Shown here one piece after another: positions 1-11,500 of a stretch of 20,102 nucleotides of DNA (within the stretch, counting starts at the first letter, position 1; each line of letters starts with the position of its first letter). Source of the DNA: Spirogloea muscicola. Taxonomy: Eukaryota > Streptophyta > Zygnematophyceae > Spirogloeales > Spirogloeaceae. The notes beneath the pieces were generated by a model that made no database searches, was not told the DNA's origin, and worked only from the letters and a program-made list of their open reading frames with translations. The translations under genes and the position numbers were made by a program. The stretch is from the NCBI GenBank assembly GCA_009602725.1, contig WELB01000152.1, positions 26,959 to 47,060 on the forward strand, given 5' to 3'.

Positions 1-3000
1 CGCCGCCATCGCCGCCGCTGCCTGTAAATTCCCCCCCCCCACCGCACCCGCCACCGCCATCGCCGCCTGTCAAGTCCCCGCCGCCGCCGCACCCGCCGCC
101 GCCCTCACCGCCGCCGCCTATCAAGTCCCCCCCGCCGCTGCACCCGCCCCCGCCTCCGTCGCTCGGCCAGTGGACCCTCCTCTCCAGCAACATTGGGATT
201 TCAGGCGGCATCGCAGCGCTGCTGCACTCCAACACCATCGTGTTTGCAGACCGGGGGGCCATTGCTGAGACAGGCGTCTTCCAGAGCGCCAATCAGTCGG
301 CGTATGCGCATGCAGTGGAGTACAATCTTGCCAGCAACCAGGTATGGCTGCTGGAGTTGTGTAGGAGGGCTGCTTTCGTCATATGGAGCATAAGGCGCAT
401 ACTGTGGACGTGCTCTGTTGGCTCATGTAAGGTGGCACTACGGCTTCTGCAGATGACTTTCAGCGTAAAAATTCATCATGTCTCTTTGAAACCTGCAGAT
501 ACGAGGGTTGAATGTTGGGTCCGACACTCTGGGCGCGTGCGGTCATACCATGGCCGACGGCACGCTGGTCCTCGCTGGGGGCGCGCGCCTTGTCAACGAC
601 ATGAGCGGCTTCTACGCAGTCCGGAAGTTTGCGCCCACCTCAGATGGTTCCAGCGATTTCCAGGTGCCAGCTGGGGCTACAAGAACTAGGAGGTGAGATA
701 CACGCACACACCACACTGATGTCCACGTGCATGTGTAGTCAGATGCACACCTTTTGCGTATCTATGCATGTTGCACGTGTCTGTCTGCATCTCCATTCTC
801 TTGCGCATGTTGAGAGGAGTCTACAGGTTTCACATGTAACGTGGTACTAAAACTTAGACTGGCAAATGGCGTGCACTCAATATGCACATCTTGAGGGACA
901 TATCGTGGAGGCATATGCCTGTGTACATCCACAGCATGTTGCGAGTTAGTTGATTGACAAGTGCAAGTCCAAATGATCGTATGTCCATGCTGCTATTGTT
1001 CCTCCTGAAAGTCATGTATGTTCAGCTTAGCAGCCAAGCTTACTCCTTATGTTAGCAGGGCTCACTCTTAACTGTATGGCTATTTCTCTGCTACACGCTG
1101 AAAGCTCATCCTCCCTGCCATGTGCAGGTACGAGTGCGGCTGCTCAAGGATGGTCAATGGCAACCTGGTCTTTGTTGGGGGCCAGGGCATCGTAGCTGAC
1201 ACTGATTCAACGCTGTACACGAGCTACTCGTACGAATTCCTGCAGCGAGCGTCCCAAACAGAGGCACCCAACTGGCATCCATTGGCGCTGCTCAATGTCA
1301 CTCTGCCATACGACCTGTACCCGGCTGTCATCTCCCTCAAGAATGGCAATGTGTTTATCTTTGCCAACACACAGGTGCCGTCCCTGGAACCCCTTCAGGA
1401 GATGTTTGGAGCAATTTGGAGCTGCCAAATACACACCCATAGCAGTTCTACCTCTTGGTATGTATGCCTCTGATAATTTCATTATCTTCTATGTTTCCAG
1501 TCAGCGGAAGCCAACCTGGCATCGAGCGGGGCAACAGTACGGAGCTTCCCAGAGCTTACGGACGCCTCTGGGAGCAACCCGAGGAGCTCTCCATACCCCG
1601 CAGCGATAACGCTGCTGCCTTTGGATCATGTGGACTCCTATGCCCAGAAAATCCTCGTGTGCGGTGGCGGCAACCCTGTCACAGCAAGCTGCGCCGTGAT
1701 CAACACGGACGCCGCCAGCCCGGCATGGACCTCGGAGGATATGCCCGGGGCTCGGACCATGAGCTCAGCCGTCCTCCTCCCCACTGCTACCGTGCTCATC
1801 ATCAATGGAGCGCAGGATGGGTCTGCAGGTCTGCTCTCCAGCCTGTGCTCGATCCAAGCTTACTCATTGCAATTTTTGGCCCTTTGTTGCCGCGTTACTT
1901 TGTGAACTGAGCTACTTCTGGATCTCAGCTGCCTCTAATGTGCGTCTGCGTGTGTCTTCTGTCGTCAGTGGTGAAAGGCTCCACCACGCCTGTGCTCACC
2001 CCATACCTGTACAACCCTGCGGGCCCACTTGGCGGCCGCTTCACGGTTCTCGCGGCTGCAACCACGGCCCGCATGTTCTCGTCGACTGCGACGATTGCAC
2101 CGGATGCCCGCGTCATTGTGGCGGGGTCCTTTGAGCAGACCACAACTGTGTCCTACGTAAGCCCAACGCAGCTCAGCGTGGAGGCATACTCCCCGCCGTA
2201 CCTGCTCACAGGCGCCGCGCAGCCTGTCATCACCGCAGCACCGGCGACCGTAAATTGCGCCCAAGCATTCGCAGTCACGTTCACCTCAGCGGCCTTCAGT
2301 GCGGTGTCGGTCGTTCTCACGGATCCTGGCGTCGCTGTGCGCGGACTCAATCTTGGACAGCGGCTGGTCAAGTTGGCCGCGTCATCAGTGCTTGCGGGCC
2401 CCGGTGGCTCGTGGACGGCCAACTTGGCAGGCCCGCCAAGCGGCGTCGCGCCGCCAGGGTTCTATCTCCTGTCCGTGGTCGTGGACGGTGTGCCTTCGGC
2501 CGCTTCGTGGGTCCAGGTGGGCGGCGTGCCAGTCCTGGCTCCGCCAGGCTCGCCGGCGACGCCCTCCCCTGTCGGCACGCCATTGACTCCACCACTGTCA
2601 CCCCCGCCACCCCGCCCACCTCCTCCGTCGCCTCCACGATCGCCACCACCGCCTCATCCCCCGTCTCCGCCGCCTCCGCACCCCCCCCCGTCTCCTCCGC
2701 CGCCTAGCCCGCCTCCCTCGATTGGCAGCTACGCTGTCCTGAGCACCAACATCGGCATCGTTGGAGCATATGCAGCACTCACAAAGTCCAACACCATTTT
2801 GTACCTAGACCGTCTGGACGTGGCACAAACACAGACGCCCGTTTGGAACAATGCCTCAGCATCAGCTCATTCGGTGGAGTTCACCATCACGTCTGGTGCT
2901 GTAAGTGTCAGACTGCACCTAATATCTTGCACTTCTCGCTGGGCAACACGTGATCACACCTTGATGGGCACCACATGATTATTTATCTTGACAATTGCTT

Positions 3001-5212
3001 ACCCCGTCATATTTGCCAGCTTCATCTTCAATTACATATAGCAACTGAGGGGTTTGCATTCTCAGCAACTCATCGTAACAGCGTGCCTACCTTGCACAGG
3101 TCCGTGGCCTAACCATCCAGAGCAATCCAATTGGGTCCTCGGGACACTCAACTCCAGATGGCCACATCGTGAGCATGGGCGGCGCTCTTGGTGGCACTGG
3201 TTACTACGGGAATCGCCAGGGGTACTATGGCATCAGGACCTTCCTGGCCGGCAGCCCCACATCCGACTTTGACCTGCCGGAGAAGACGCTGAGGACGAGT
3301 AGGTACCAAGGGGCTGCTCACAGGCTGCCAAATGGCAACCTGGTGGTGGTCGGCGGTCAAGGGGCCTTCACGGACTTGGACACGAATACGACGGTCAGCC
3401 CGTCGTACGAGGTCATGATCAAGGGCGGGCCCTACAGCACCATTGAGAAGTCCAATGCCAACCCTGTTCCTTTCCTTTCACAAGCCACACCATATGACCA
3501 GTACCCCATCCTGCACCTCCTGAAGGATGGCACCTTCTTCCTCTTTGCCAGCTTCATGGTGAGTCGAGGACCAGACGCCAGCCCATCCACCATGCCAAGA
3601 CTTCTCCTATTGCCAAATCTGCCATTGTGCCTCTGGTTGTGGCATTCTACATCTGGCCTGCCCTCTGATTTTGGCTGCAATCTCCGTGCAGTCCTGCACC
3701 GTGAACTTGACGAGCCCTGGTCCAACTGGTGCACCTTGTATTAAGACCTTCGCGGCTCTCACGGACGGAAATGGCAACAACGTCCCCCGAACCTCCCCGC
3801 TTCCCGCGGCCTCTGTGCTCCTTCCCCTCGATGCCTCAGCAGGTTATGCTCAGAAGGTCCTCGTCTGCGGTGGCGGCTTCCCCACCCTGGCGACCTGCGG
3901 CATCCTCGACGTCGATGCCGCCTCGCCAAGCTGGGCCCTGGAGAGCATGCCAGGCTCCAGATTGATGTCAGACGCAGTCCTTCTCCCCACGGGGGACGTA
4001 CTCCTCATCAACGGTGCTTCGTCTGGGTTGGCTGGTGAGGATGGCTCTCCCTCTAAGGCATACCATACAGTATGATGGGTTTTGACCAGGTTGAGCTGCA
4101 AGCAGGCAGCTGCAAGTCTACATCCAAAGCATGCGCACTAATGTGTGTGATATTTAATTATTCTGTTGTCACAGGCAATAATGTGGCCAACAACCCCCTG
4201 CTGGCACCGTATCTCCTCGCACCAAGCGTGGCCGTCGGTTCACCCGGTAGATGGACCACTCTCGCATTGGCAACTACGCCTAGAGCGTACTTGTCGACAG
4301 CCACTCTTGTTGCGGACGGAAGGGTTGTCCTCGCCGGAGGCAACCCGAATCAGAACAACACCCAGCGCTACTATACGCCTCCAGCCGCTCTCTCGGTGGA
4401 GGCCTTCTCTCCACCTTACCTCACCTACAGGTACTTGTCCTCAAGAGGCTGCTCAAGGCATTTGGCTTTTCGCATTTGGCATCTGCCAGGCTAAAGTGAA
4501 TTGATACCGAGGCTTCTCTTTTTTCCTTTCTATATTTCCTGATGGCTGTTGTAATAAATTGCACACTTCGCAGTGCCTCGGCCCCAACCATTTTGACAGC
4601 TCCGGCAACGGTTGGTTATGGCGCCACCTTTACGGTCACATTCAAGGCAGCATCGACTCCCTCCAAGGTCACTCTTGCGTTTGTTGACACCGGCTATCAC
4701 ACACATGGACTGGGCATGGGCCAGAGGAGCGTCAAGGTCGTAATCTCTGCTGTCAGTGGATCAGCCAGCTCCATGACTGTGACAGCAGTTGCACCTCCCA
4801 ATGCCAATTATGCACCACCTGGTGAGGAGATTGTTGCATGAGATGAAGTCACCTGTCCTAACTCCTAAATGTAAACGTAGGCATTTCCTCATGTTGATTC
4901 TCAGAAATGCAGAGATTGACCTGGATGTGGCAGCATATCATTGCACGATCTATTACCATTTCCGGATGCTTATGATCCCTTGATTCTGTATCATTGGATC
5001 GACACTACCACTGCCTCTTCAAGCAAGATGTGCCTCCTGACGTCTTGATTTATTGACATTCCTACCTTCCTGCTGTTGTTGCAGGCTACTACCTACTCTT
5101 TGTTGTCATTCCGGGCCCGGCAGGGAGCATCCCATCCCCAGGTGTGTGGGTGCAAGTTGGGGGTGTGCCCAACTATCCTCCTCCTCCTCCCTCTCCTCCT
5201 TCCACAAGATAG
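1..5212 (+). CDS. Tandem galactose/glyoxal oxidase-like protein with Pro-rich linkers (5' partial, spliced)
   Basis: Exons inferred from GT-AG sites and protein similarity: 1-341, 499-692, 1128-1374, 1501-1828, 1969-2900, 3100-3558, 3692-4034, 4175-4430, 4574-4821, 5085-5212. The frame starts at base 3, all phases match, and TAG lies at 5210-5212, giving 1157 visible residues. Residues 1-53 are a Ser-Pro-rich linker. Unit 1 (about 54-556) and unit 2 (about 620-1157) each show the glyoxal-oxidase N-terminal propeller (AHSVEY-like motif, NGNLV.VGGQ, a CGGG motif, MPG.R.MS.AVLLPT, INGA) followed by the DUF1929 immunoglobulin-like domain (SVEA.SPPYL, GQR, VQVGGVP). A second SPPPP linker joins them at about 557-619. 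Known family members are extracellular copper radical oxidases that turn aldehydes or alcohols into acids or aldehydes plus hydrogen peroxide. Here most copper ligands are altered, so a structural or binding role is equally possible. The linkers suggest a secreted wall or matrix protein. A linker at the very start implies at least one more upstream domain. Family assignment is firm; function is uncertain. Confidence 0.88.
3..161 (+). other. Ser-Pro-rich (extensin/pherophorin-like) linker, upstream copy
   Basis: The exon read from base 3 encodes a run of Pro with Ser, His, Val and Lys, in a loose repeat of the form PPSPPVKSPPPPHPPPP. Such stretches are usually hydroxylated and glycosylated in algal wall proteins. 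The segment ends just before the first oxidase unit (GQW at about residue 55). Because the linker precedes unit 1, the protein must continue upstream of the window. Base composition is strongly C-rich on this strand. Confidence 0.85.
2538..2717 (+). other. Ser-Pro-rich linker between the two oxidase units
   Basis: Inside the 932-bp exon, after the VQVGGVP end of unit 1, the frame encodes APPGSPATPSPVG and then a dense Pro/Ser/His/Arg run up to SIGSY, where unit 2 begins. It matches the upstream linker in composition. Unit 2 ends with a short version of the same segment (a run of five Pro, then SPPSTR and stop), as if the linker had been cut short at the end of the gene. Confidence 0.85.
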
Positions 5213-6140
5213 GGTGGCCAGCTGGTCCTTGGCTAGCCTGTGTAGCACTAGCATTAGGTTCACTTCTGTGATAGCGGTGTTGCTGGCTCTTGTGAGGTAC
5301 ACAGTCTCGTGGACCTGATGTGACATTCCTCATGCCCACAGTCGTCCTGAATGCGTCACCTGCAAATTAGCAAGTGGATGCAGGATGCGTTACCTTACCA
5401 TTCTTTCTAATAGGGCTGTAATTTAACAATAAATTTTTGTAGACATATCATTGAGCAGACTAGGGCGTTGGTACCTGCTTTGGCATGATACAAGCCTGGC
5501 TATTAATGTCGATGCTTTGGACTGACTATCTCTACATCATCCCAACATTTCCTACATCATTGCCTGGGTGATCCTCTTTGAAACCTAGAAAGTCCTGAGT
5601 TTGCAGCACACACTGCGCTAAGGCTCAGGTAAATGTCAATTAGTTGATCTCCCCAGAGGCCCCACGAGCACTCAACCTCCTGTAAATTTGCATTGCTATG
5701 ACTCCATTTGTGCAAGAATTATAGCTTCACGAATGACTGTTGGCATCGAGGGGCCAGGGTAGAAGGGCAGTCTAGAGAGTCATAAGCACGGCAGGTGAGA
5801 GGCCGACTAGCAAATACCTTCTCAGTTACAGCAGTACTTTCAGTATCCTTACTTCTAACAGCCATGAAGTGGACTACTTGGCGACCATGAAAACAGCACT
5901 GCAGGCACTTCAGTGGCAAAATAAGCGACCAAAGAAACTGGCATAACATTTATAGGTGCCATTGAGCTGGGCACCATTGAAGCCCAGTTGCACTGGATGT
6001 GCCACCTGGCTTGGCTGGCAGCCAGGAGACCCAGGTGTTGCCGCGCATGTCACTAATGCGTGAAGAGAAGGAATTCGATGTTGTGCATGTCGGCTGGCTG
6101 CTACCTTGACATCAGCGTGTATTGAGGGAGGTAGGGCCTG
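5213..6140. other. Intergenic: 3' flank of the oxidase gene, no gene seen
   Basis: No reading frame here has a recognisable domain or splices plausibly to a neighbour. The first 200 bases are probably 3' UTR. The rest is of mixed composition, with several AT-rich patches and no tRNA-like or rRNA-like structure that I could identify. Confidence 0.5.
5417..5433 (+). terminator. Candidate poly(A) signal of the oxidase gene
   Basis: TGTAA, the usual green-algal polyadenylation signal, lies at 5417-5421, and an AATAAA lies at 5428-5433, about 200 bases after the stop codon in AT-richer sequence. The pairing and position fit a 3' UTR of ordinary length. There is no transcript evidence, and another TGTAA occurs further on near 5682. 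Confidence 0.35.
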
Positions 6141-6250
6141 AGTGGCCAATACAGAAGCAAGCACATCTGCTGCTAAGCGGAACCGCTCAGTAACTAAAGT
6201 TTAGCAAGTAGAGGTTAAAGGTCGATGCCCGACTAGTGGATGGCAGAGTA
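6141..6250 (-). repeat. Decayed fragment of the right-end retroelement repeat
   Basis: This stretch aligns by eye with bases near 17930-18050. Shared blocks in the same order are GGCCAA.TACA, GCAAGCACATCT, CCGCTCAGTAAC, TAAAGGTCG, ATGCC.GA, ACTAG and GATGGCAGA, with small gaps between them. It corresponds to the segment just after the coding part of that repeat, read on the minus strand. Divergence is much greater than between the two copies at the right end, so this is probably an older insertion remnant. Its edges are approximate. Confidence 0.6.
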
Positions 6251-6251
6251 G

Positions 6252-6300
6252 GAGTGGAGTAGCCAAGGCGCCTCCCTTTGAGGCGCCCTTGGAGCCACTC
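6252..6300. repeat. Strong imperfect hairpin
   Basis: An inner stem pairs CCAAGGCGCCTC (6263-6274) with GAGGCGCCCTTGG (6280-6292) around a CCTTT loop, with a single extra base. An outer stem pairs GAGTGG (6252-6257) with CCACTC (6295-6300). It directly follows the decayed repeat fragment. It could be a small inverted-repeat element remnant or a structured RNA; nothing further identifies it. Confidence 0.6.
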
Positions 6301-7686
6301 TCGGTTTCACTACCACTATACTCCGCAAGTGTTACGGATGATTCGCACAGTCTACTCAGGGCATGCAGGTCATCACATGGAGTCCACCTCGGGTGGAATG
6401 TCGACGGAGCTCAAAGCTGCCGGTATCAGGCTTCCAACGATCAGGACAGACTATCTTAGGACTAATCAGCCCAAAAATGGGTATTGATGCCAAGTGCACG
6501 AAATTTCCTGGAACCAAAGGCCCGCGCTGTACGGGAAGGACCATTGGCTCACGCAGTAGCCCCGGTGTACATGTACATGAGGAGACGACCTCATGACTAG
6601 AACAGATACAGGGTTCGCACATGTTGCAGCCTCTATGTTCACTGCGATCAACCTTTTGAGAATCAAATGTCCCTCCTTACAGTAGAGCTTCTCCAGGGGC
6701 TGGCGTATCTATCCAGAGGTCAGGGGGTTTTGGATCCAGCGTGGGTCTGCTCCGCAGGGGTGGAGAATCGATTGTGGCACTTGTGTCAGGCAGAGGTTCA
6801 CTCTGGCGGCGCATGTAGCAGTACTGTGCAAGCATGGCTGCACTTTGCTCGGATCATCAAGATACCAAGATGAGATGTTATTGAGGAGTGGGTAGTTGCT
6901 CAAAAATGGGTAGTTGCTCGATAAGATGGCTATTGCAATACCAATTCACATTCCTCCGAGCTGGCGAGACCAAGCCAAACCTCCTTCCAGTGGAGCTTGC
7001 AACTTCTCAAGCAGATGGAAGCATGGCAGAGGGATGAATCGCATATTTTGACAGATCAGTAGCGTCGAGTGGTTGCTAATCGCACTAAATAAAACTGGAG
7101 AAGCATTGCAGCTGGCTCGTAGGAAGGCCCTTGCTGTGGGGAGAAGGGCTCCTCCATCAGGGCAGTGGCTGCACAACATCTGGCCCAGGAAAAGACAGCA
7201 CTTGGTCAGCAAGCCCAGTAAATGCGACAAGGTTTGAGACAGAAAGGCGCAAGCAAGGCGCCAGCAACTTGGATCTGATCACAAGTATGGGCCTCGACAG
7301 CAAGTGAGGGTCGATTGAGCACACAGTGTCCTGTAAGTTCTCGTCTCTGTATGGTTGACGTCTCTCGTCATAGTCAATAAGTTGGCATGCGGCAGATAGT
7401 GGCATGCTTAAAAGGGGGAGTGGAGGTTTACATGGGAAATTGCGGCTGAGGATTGCGATGGCGGAGCTATGGCGGGAGAGGGAGGCTCACACCAAGCCAG
7501 TACAGTATTGTAAGACGAACAAAGAGAATCGAATCAAGCCCGAAATGGGGGCCAAGGTACCAGAGCGAACACACGATTGAAGGGGAATACGTTTATTATC
7601 CACGAGGCTCCACATACATACTGATTGACTTATCTGAGGCGCCGGAGCACGAGCAGGCAAGCCAGTAGCCTTGCTAAGTGCCTCGC
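6301..7686. other. Intergenic, no gene recognised
   Basis: Only short open frames without recognisable domains occur on either strand. A small direct repeat (GGGTAGTTGCTC twice, near 6889-6919) is visible. I saw no tRNA, rRNA or transposase-like sequence. Confidence 0.5.
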
Positions 7687-7700
7687 TAAACCCTAAACCC
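7687..7700. repeat. Interstitial telomere-like motif, two units
   Basis: TAAACCCTAAACCC is two units of the seven-base CCCTAAA repeat (TTTAGGG on the other strand), the plant-type telomere sequence also used by several green algae. Two units could arise by chance, or mark a filled-in break or an element end. Confidence 0.35.
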
Positions 7701-7924
7701 AGCACAGCTTGGAAGGCTAGAGCCTAGGAATGCTGCAAGCTAAGCGATAGCCGCATTCTGTATCCTTTGTGTAATAACAAACCAATGCTTGCTAGACGCC
7801 AGGATGTGCCAAGCTACCGGCCCGACTACGATGGCGTGCGTCTAGCAGCTGGGCGGCCAGGCGAAGGAGGGAGTGGTGCTCTGGCTCCTCATCTTAGCTT
7901 GTCAGATATGTATGTGCGCACTTG

Positions 7925-8597
7925 AGGATTAAAGCGTCCCCCTGGCTGAGCCCTCAACCTGCGGGGGTGGAGCTGCTGTGAGTTTGCCGTCCGATTTGTG
8001 CCGCTTGTCGTCGATCGGCGGTGTCTGAGCGGCCACGCCCGCCAGCCGCTCCGCCGCGCCAGACGTTGCCGCGTTCCGTTGCACCGGACGGGAGCGGGCG
8101 ACGCTTGACGGCGAAGGGGCCGCCGTTAGTGAGTGAATGTGTCCGCGCGGAGCGGCCTTGCACTCGCGCAGGGAGGGGGTGCCGCGGGCCGGTCTTGCCG
8201 TCATTTCGAGGCCGCTGACGGCGACCCCCCGTTTGGTCACGGGCGCCCCCGCCGCTCGGGCTACCCCGCGGCTATGGTCGCCGGCGGCGCCTGCCCTCCC
8301 CCCGCCGCCGCCGCCGCCGCCGCCGCCGGACGCTCGCTGCGGCAACACAGCGACTCAGCGTCGCACNCGCCAGCCTCCCGAGCGCGTCTGGCTCTCAGCC
8401 ACGAAGGGTGCCGAGGACGGGCGGGGACGGACGACTGCGGCGGCGCTCCTAGGCGGGCGAGGCTTGGCGCAGACCTTAGCGGGACAGGTCGACGGCGTCT
8501 GTTGTGGCTGGGAGGACCGTTAGACAGGCAGTGAGAGCCATCCGTAGAGGCGGCAGGGAGGCCTGCGCTGCCCGGGGCGGTCCAGGGCGCGGCGGTG
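7925..8597 (+). promoter_or_regulatory. GC-rich leader/promoter region of the MATH-domain gene
   Basis: Composition changes sharply near 7925, from mixed to very GC- and CpG-rich, and stays so up to the start codon of the next gene. It contains a (CCG)9 run at about 8302-8328 and an unresolved base at 8367. An in-frame TGA at 8532-8534 precedes the ATG at 8598, which supports that start. Several open frames on both strands result from the GC bias and have no recognisable domain. The transcription start is not identifiable. Confidence 0.45.
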
Positions 8598-11500
8598 ATG
8601 GCCGGGCGAAGCAGGGGAGACGGCTCCGGTAGCCGGCGCGGCGGCTCGGAGGGCCCGTCCTCGGCCGCCTCCAAGCTGCAGCACCTCCAGGACGAAGCGG
8701 CGCAGGTAACCGAATGGCAGAGTGCGCTGATTGGCATGAAGCTGTCAGGCAGTTCAGCCGGTGGCGCCGATCTACTCCTGACTGCGTGCGCGTTCTAGCT
8801 CACCGCCGCCCTGGTGAACCTTTTCTCATGCGAGAATGGAGTTGAGTGCCCTAGTGGTGGCGTACTTACGTGCCTTCACTTAGACCTAAGGGACAGCAGC
8901 AAGGCAACAGTATGGTATGGTGCAGTCACTGCGTGGCAGCGGCTCACACGTCCAGGATCGAGTGCTGCACATTGATGCTGCCGGTGAGGAAGCAGCCTCG
9001 TTTCAAAGACAGCCGGCTGCGTGCAGGACTGGACGACCCGGGACGGAGTGCTCGAGCCCTCCATACCATCTCCGAGTTCTGGCTACTTTGACAGCGGCGA
9101 CGATAGCGACGGAGGGCCAAAGCCCTCAGAGCTGTACGGCAAGTTCACATGGAAGATTGAGAAGTTTCCGGAGATCAACAAGAGGGAGCTGCGGAGCAAC
9201 GTCTTTGAAGTGGGTGGTTACAAATGGTGACTACACAACACCTGTGCCAAGGCTATGCGCTCTAGCAAGTCCTTTCTGGAGAGTCTGTGTGCATCAAAGT
9301 TTGCAAGCCTGTGCCCTTGAGCTGTTGTTACAAGTGCCAAGAGGGCAGTGCCACAACTGACATGGTGAGGTCTTTCTTCTTGTCCTCCTGACACTCTCAA
9401 CATGGTCGCAGGTATATACTGGTCTATCCTCAAGGTTGTGATGTCTGCAACCACCTCTCCTTATTCTTATGCGTGGCTGATTATGACAAGCTTCTACCAG
9501 GTGAGCTTGGTGACACACCCCTGTGGCTTTGCCAGTCATTAAGGGTAGGGTTTCTGATGGAAATCGCGAGAGTCCTCGCGTTCCAATGGATGGTCTAACT
9601 GTACCATTTGCTGCTCCTGGGAAGTCAGTGCTTGATCTACCTTGGGAGTCACAATGATGGGGCCCTAGTGAATAGGTTGTGGTCCTCTGCTTTATCAAGG
9701 CAGCCCAGCTAAGCAACAACTAGGCTCCAAGACAACAAGCGTGCAGTAGCAGGACTACATCTCGTTGAGAGTCGTCTGCACGTACTGGGATTGACAATGA
9801 CTGCTAGGGTGCCTTGTGAGGCGTCTTCGTTGGCTCTTCCTGAGGACTGTAATTGATGTAATAGCTGGCATGTGCCCAGCATTGTCGGATTTGCTTTGGC
9901 TGGTGACAGTTGAGGTACATGATCATTGTGTTGTGCATTAGTGATAAAAAGAAGCCCATGGACAACCCTGTCTCTATGATTGGTAAGATGAGAGGGGCAT
10001 TCAAAGAGGTGTCGCCTCGATTCACCAATATCGTGCGTGTGAGGCCCTCTACTCTATTAGTAGGTGTGAGCTTATACCAAGGCATGTCCATAAGAGACTC
10101 ATTCAGCTCTGTGTGCAGGATGGAGCCACTTTGCTCAGTTCACGATTGCTGTTGTCAATAAGGATCCTAAGAAGTCCAAGTATTCAGGTAGCCCACTCCT
10201 TACTTGACTATCATGACTCTTGACACTAAGGGCAACATCAGGCTGTGTGCATACTGCTGGTTGTCTACCTACAAAGCCTCTTGTTTGCTGCGGGGCTTCC
10301 CTGGCTCAGAAATACAAATTGTTGGTTGCCAGACACTTTGCATCGTTTCTGCAAGAAGGAGCACGACTGGGGATGGAAGAAATTCATGGAGCTCTCCAAG
10401 GTTCTCGATGGGTTCACAGTTGCTGACACACTTGTCATCAAGGCTCAGGTCCAGGTCATCAGGTACACCTCTGCAAGCTGCCAATTGGTCTGCACACTCT
10501 GTTCAAGAATTTGTGCTCGTATGCATGCTCGTTTTGGCCAGCACGCTGTCTAGCGCTTGAGAGCTGGAAGCTTATTAAAAGGCGTGTTTTCTTTCATGCA
10601 GAGAGAATCCTCTTCGGCCCTTCCGATGTCTGGACTGTCAATATCGCCGTGAGCTCGTCCGTGTGTACCTTACCAACGTTGAAGGAATATGCCGCCGTTT
10701 TGTGGAGGAAAAACGTGAGAAGCTTGGGAAGTTGATGGAGGATGCCAACAAGTGGTCAAAGTATGTGCAATGTGCTCCATGCCATATGCTTGTGCTTTCG
10801 CCCATCTATCTAGTTCTCTGGAGTGGGAGCAGTTACCCTGTGCTCCACTGCCTATACACTGCTTCTTGACTTGCAGTCTCACAATGAGGCGTCTCTGGCT
10901 GCCACTGTTACATCCTCATTGTGGTCCTTGTTTTGCAGCTTCCGCAAGTTCTGGGCCTCTGTTGAGGAAGGGAAGCGGCGCAAATTGGCTCAGGAGAAAA
11001 TGGAGGTGATTCTGAAGGCCGTTGTGAAGCGGTTCTTCAATGAGAAGGAGGTCACGTCCACATTGGTCATGGATGCTCTTTACAGTGGAAGTCGCTCCCT
11101 GGACAATAGCAATCAAACCAGCAGAAGAAAGGCAGCCATCACAGCAGTGAGTTCTGACCATAGAAGTAGGGGCCCGAGGATGTTGGTGACACTCTCAAGT
11201 AGACTCTGTTCATGCCAGACAAGAACCAGAGATCTTGCAGCATTTCAGCACTTAGGCACCTCCAAGTATCAGGGGAGGCGTCACCAAGTAGCACAGCTGG
11301 CAGTGCAGATCAATGTCAATGTACCCCTCCTGCAAGTTGCTGCACAAGCAAGCCTGCATAGCAACAACTCTGCCTGTGAAGGACAATAGAGATACTGGAT
11401 GCCTCAGAACTGAATTGGCCTGTTTTTGAATGTTGCAGGATGAGGATTTGAGTGCTCCTGTTGTCTGGGTTGACAAGGAGTGCTTCATTCTTGCTGGAGA

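Noticed and set aside
2255-2707. Plus-strand frames in a second register within the 932-bp exon
   Set aside because: They are out-of-frame shadows of the oxidase unit and linker; the other frame carries DUF1929 motifs and matches the flanking exons in phase.
2600-2720. CRISPR-like or satellite array suggested by the regular CCG/CCT repeats
   Set aside because: The repeats encode the Ser-Pro linker in frame, with no constant repeat-spacer structure.
5053-5339. Several short frames on both strands around the last oxidase exon
   Set aside because: The exon read in phase from 5085 encodes YYLLFVV...VQVGGVP with a stop at 5210. The other frames lack any family signal.
6301-7686. Possible tRNA or small RNA gene
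   Set aside because: I looked for TTCGA-type T-loop motifs with matching acceptor stems and found none that fold convincingly.
7929-8737. Minus-strand frames in the GC-rich leader (7929-8348 and 8261-8737)
   Set aside because: Gly/Ala/Pro/Arg-rich with no domain; open only because of extreme GC content. One crosses the unresolved base and overlaps exon 1 of the plus-strand gene.
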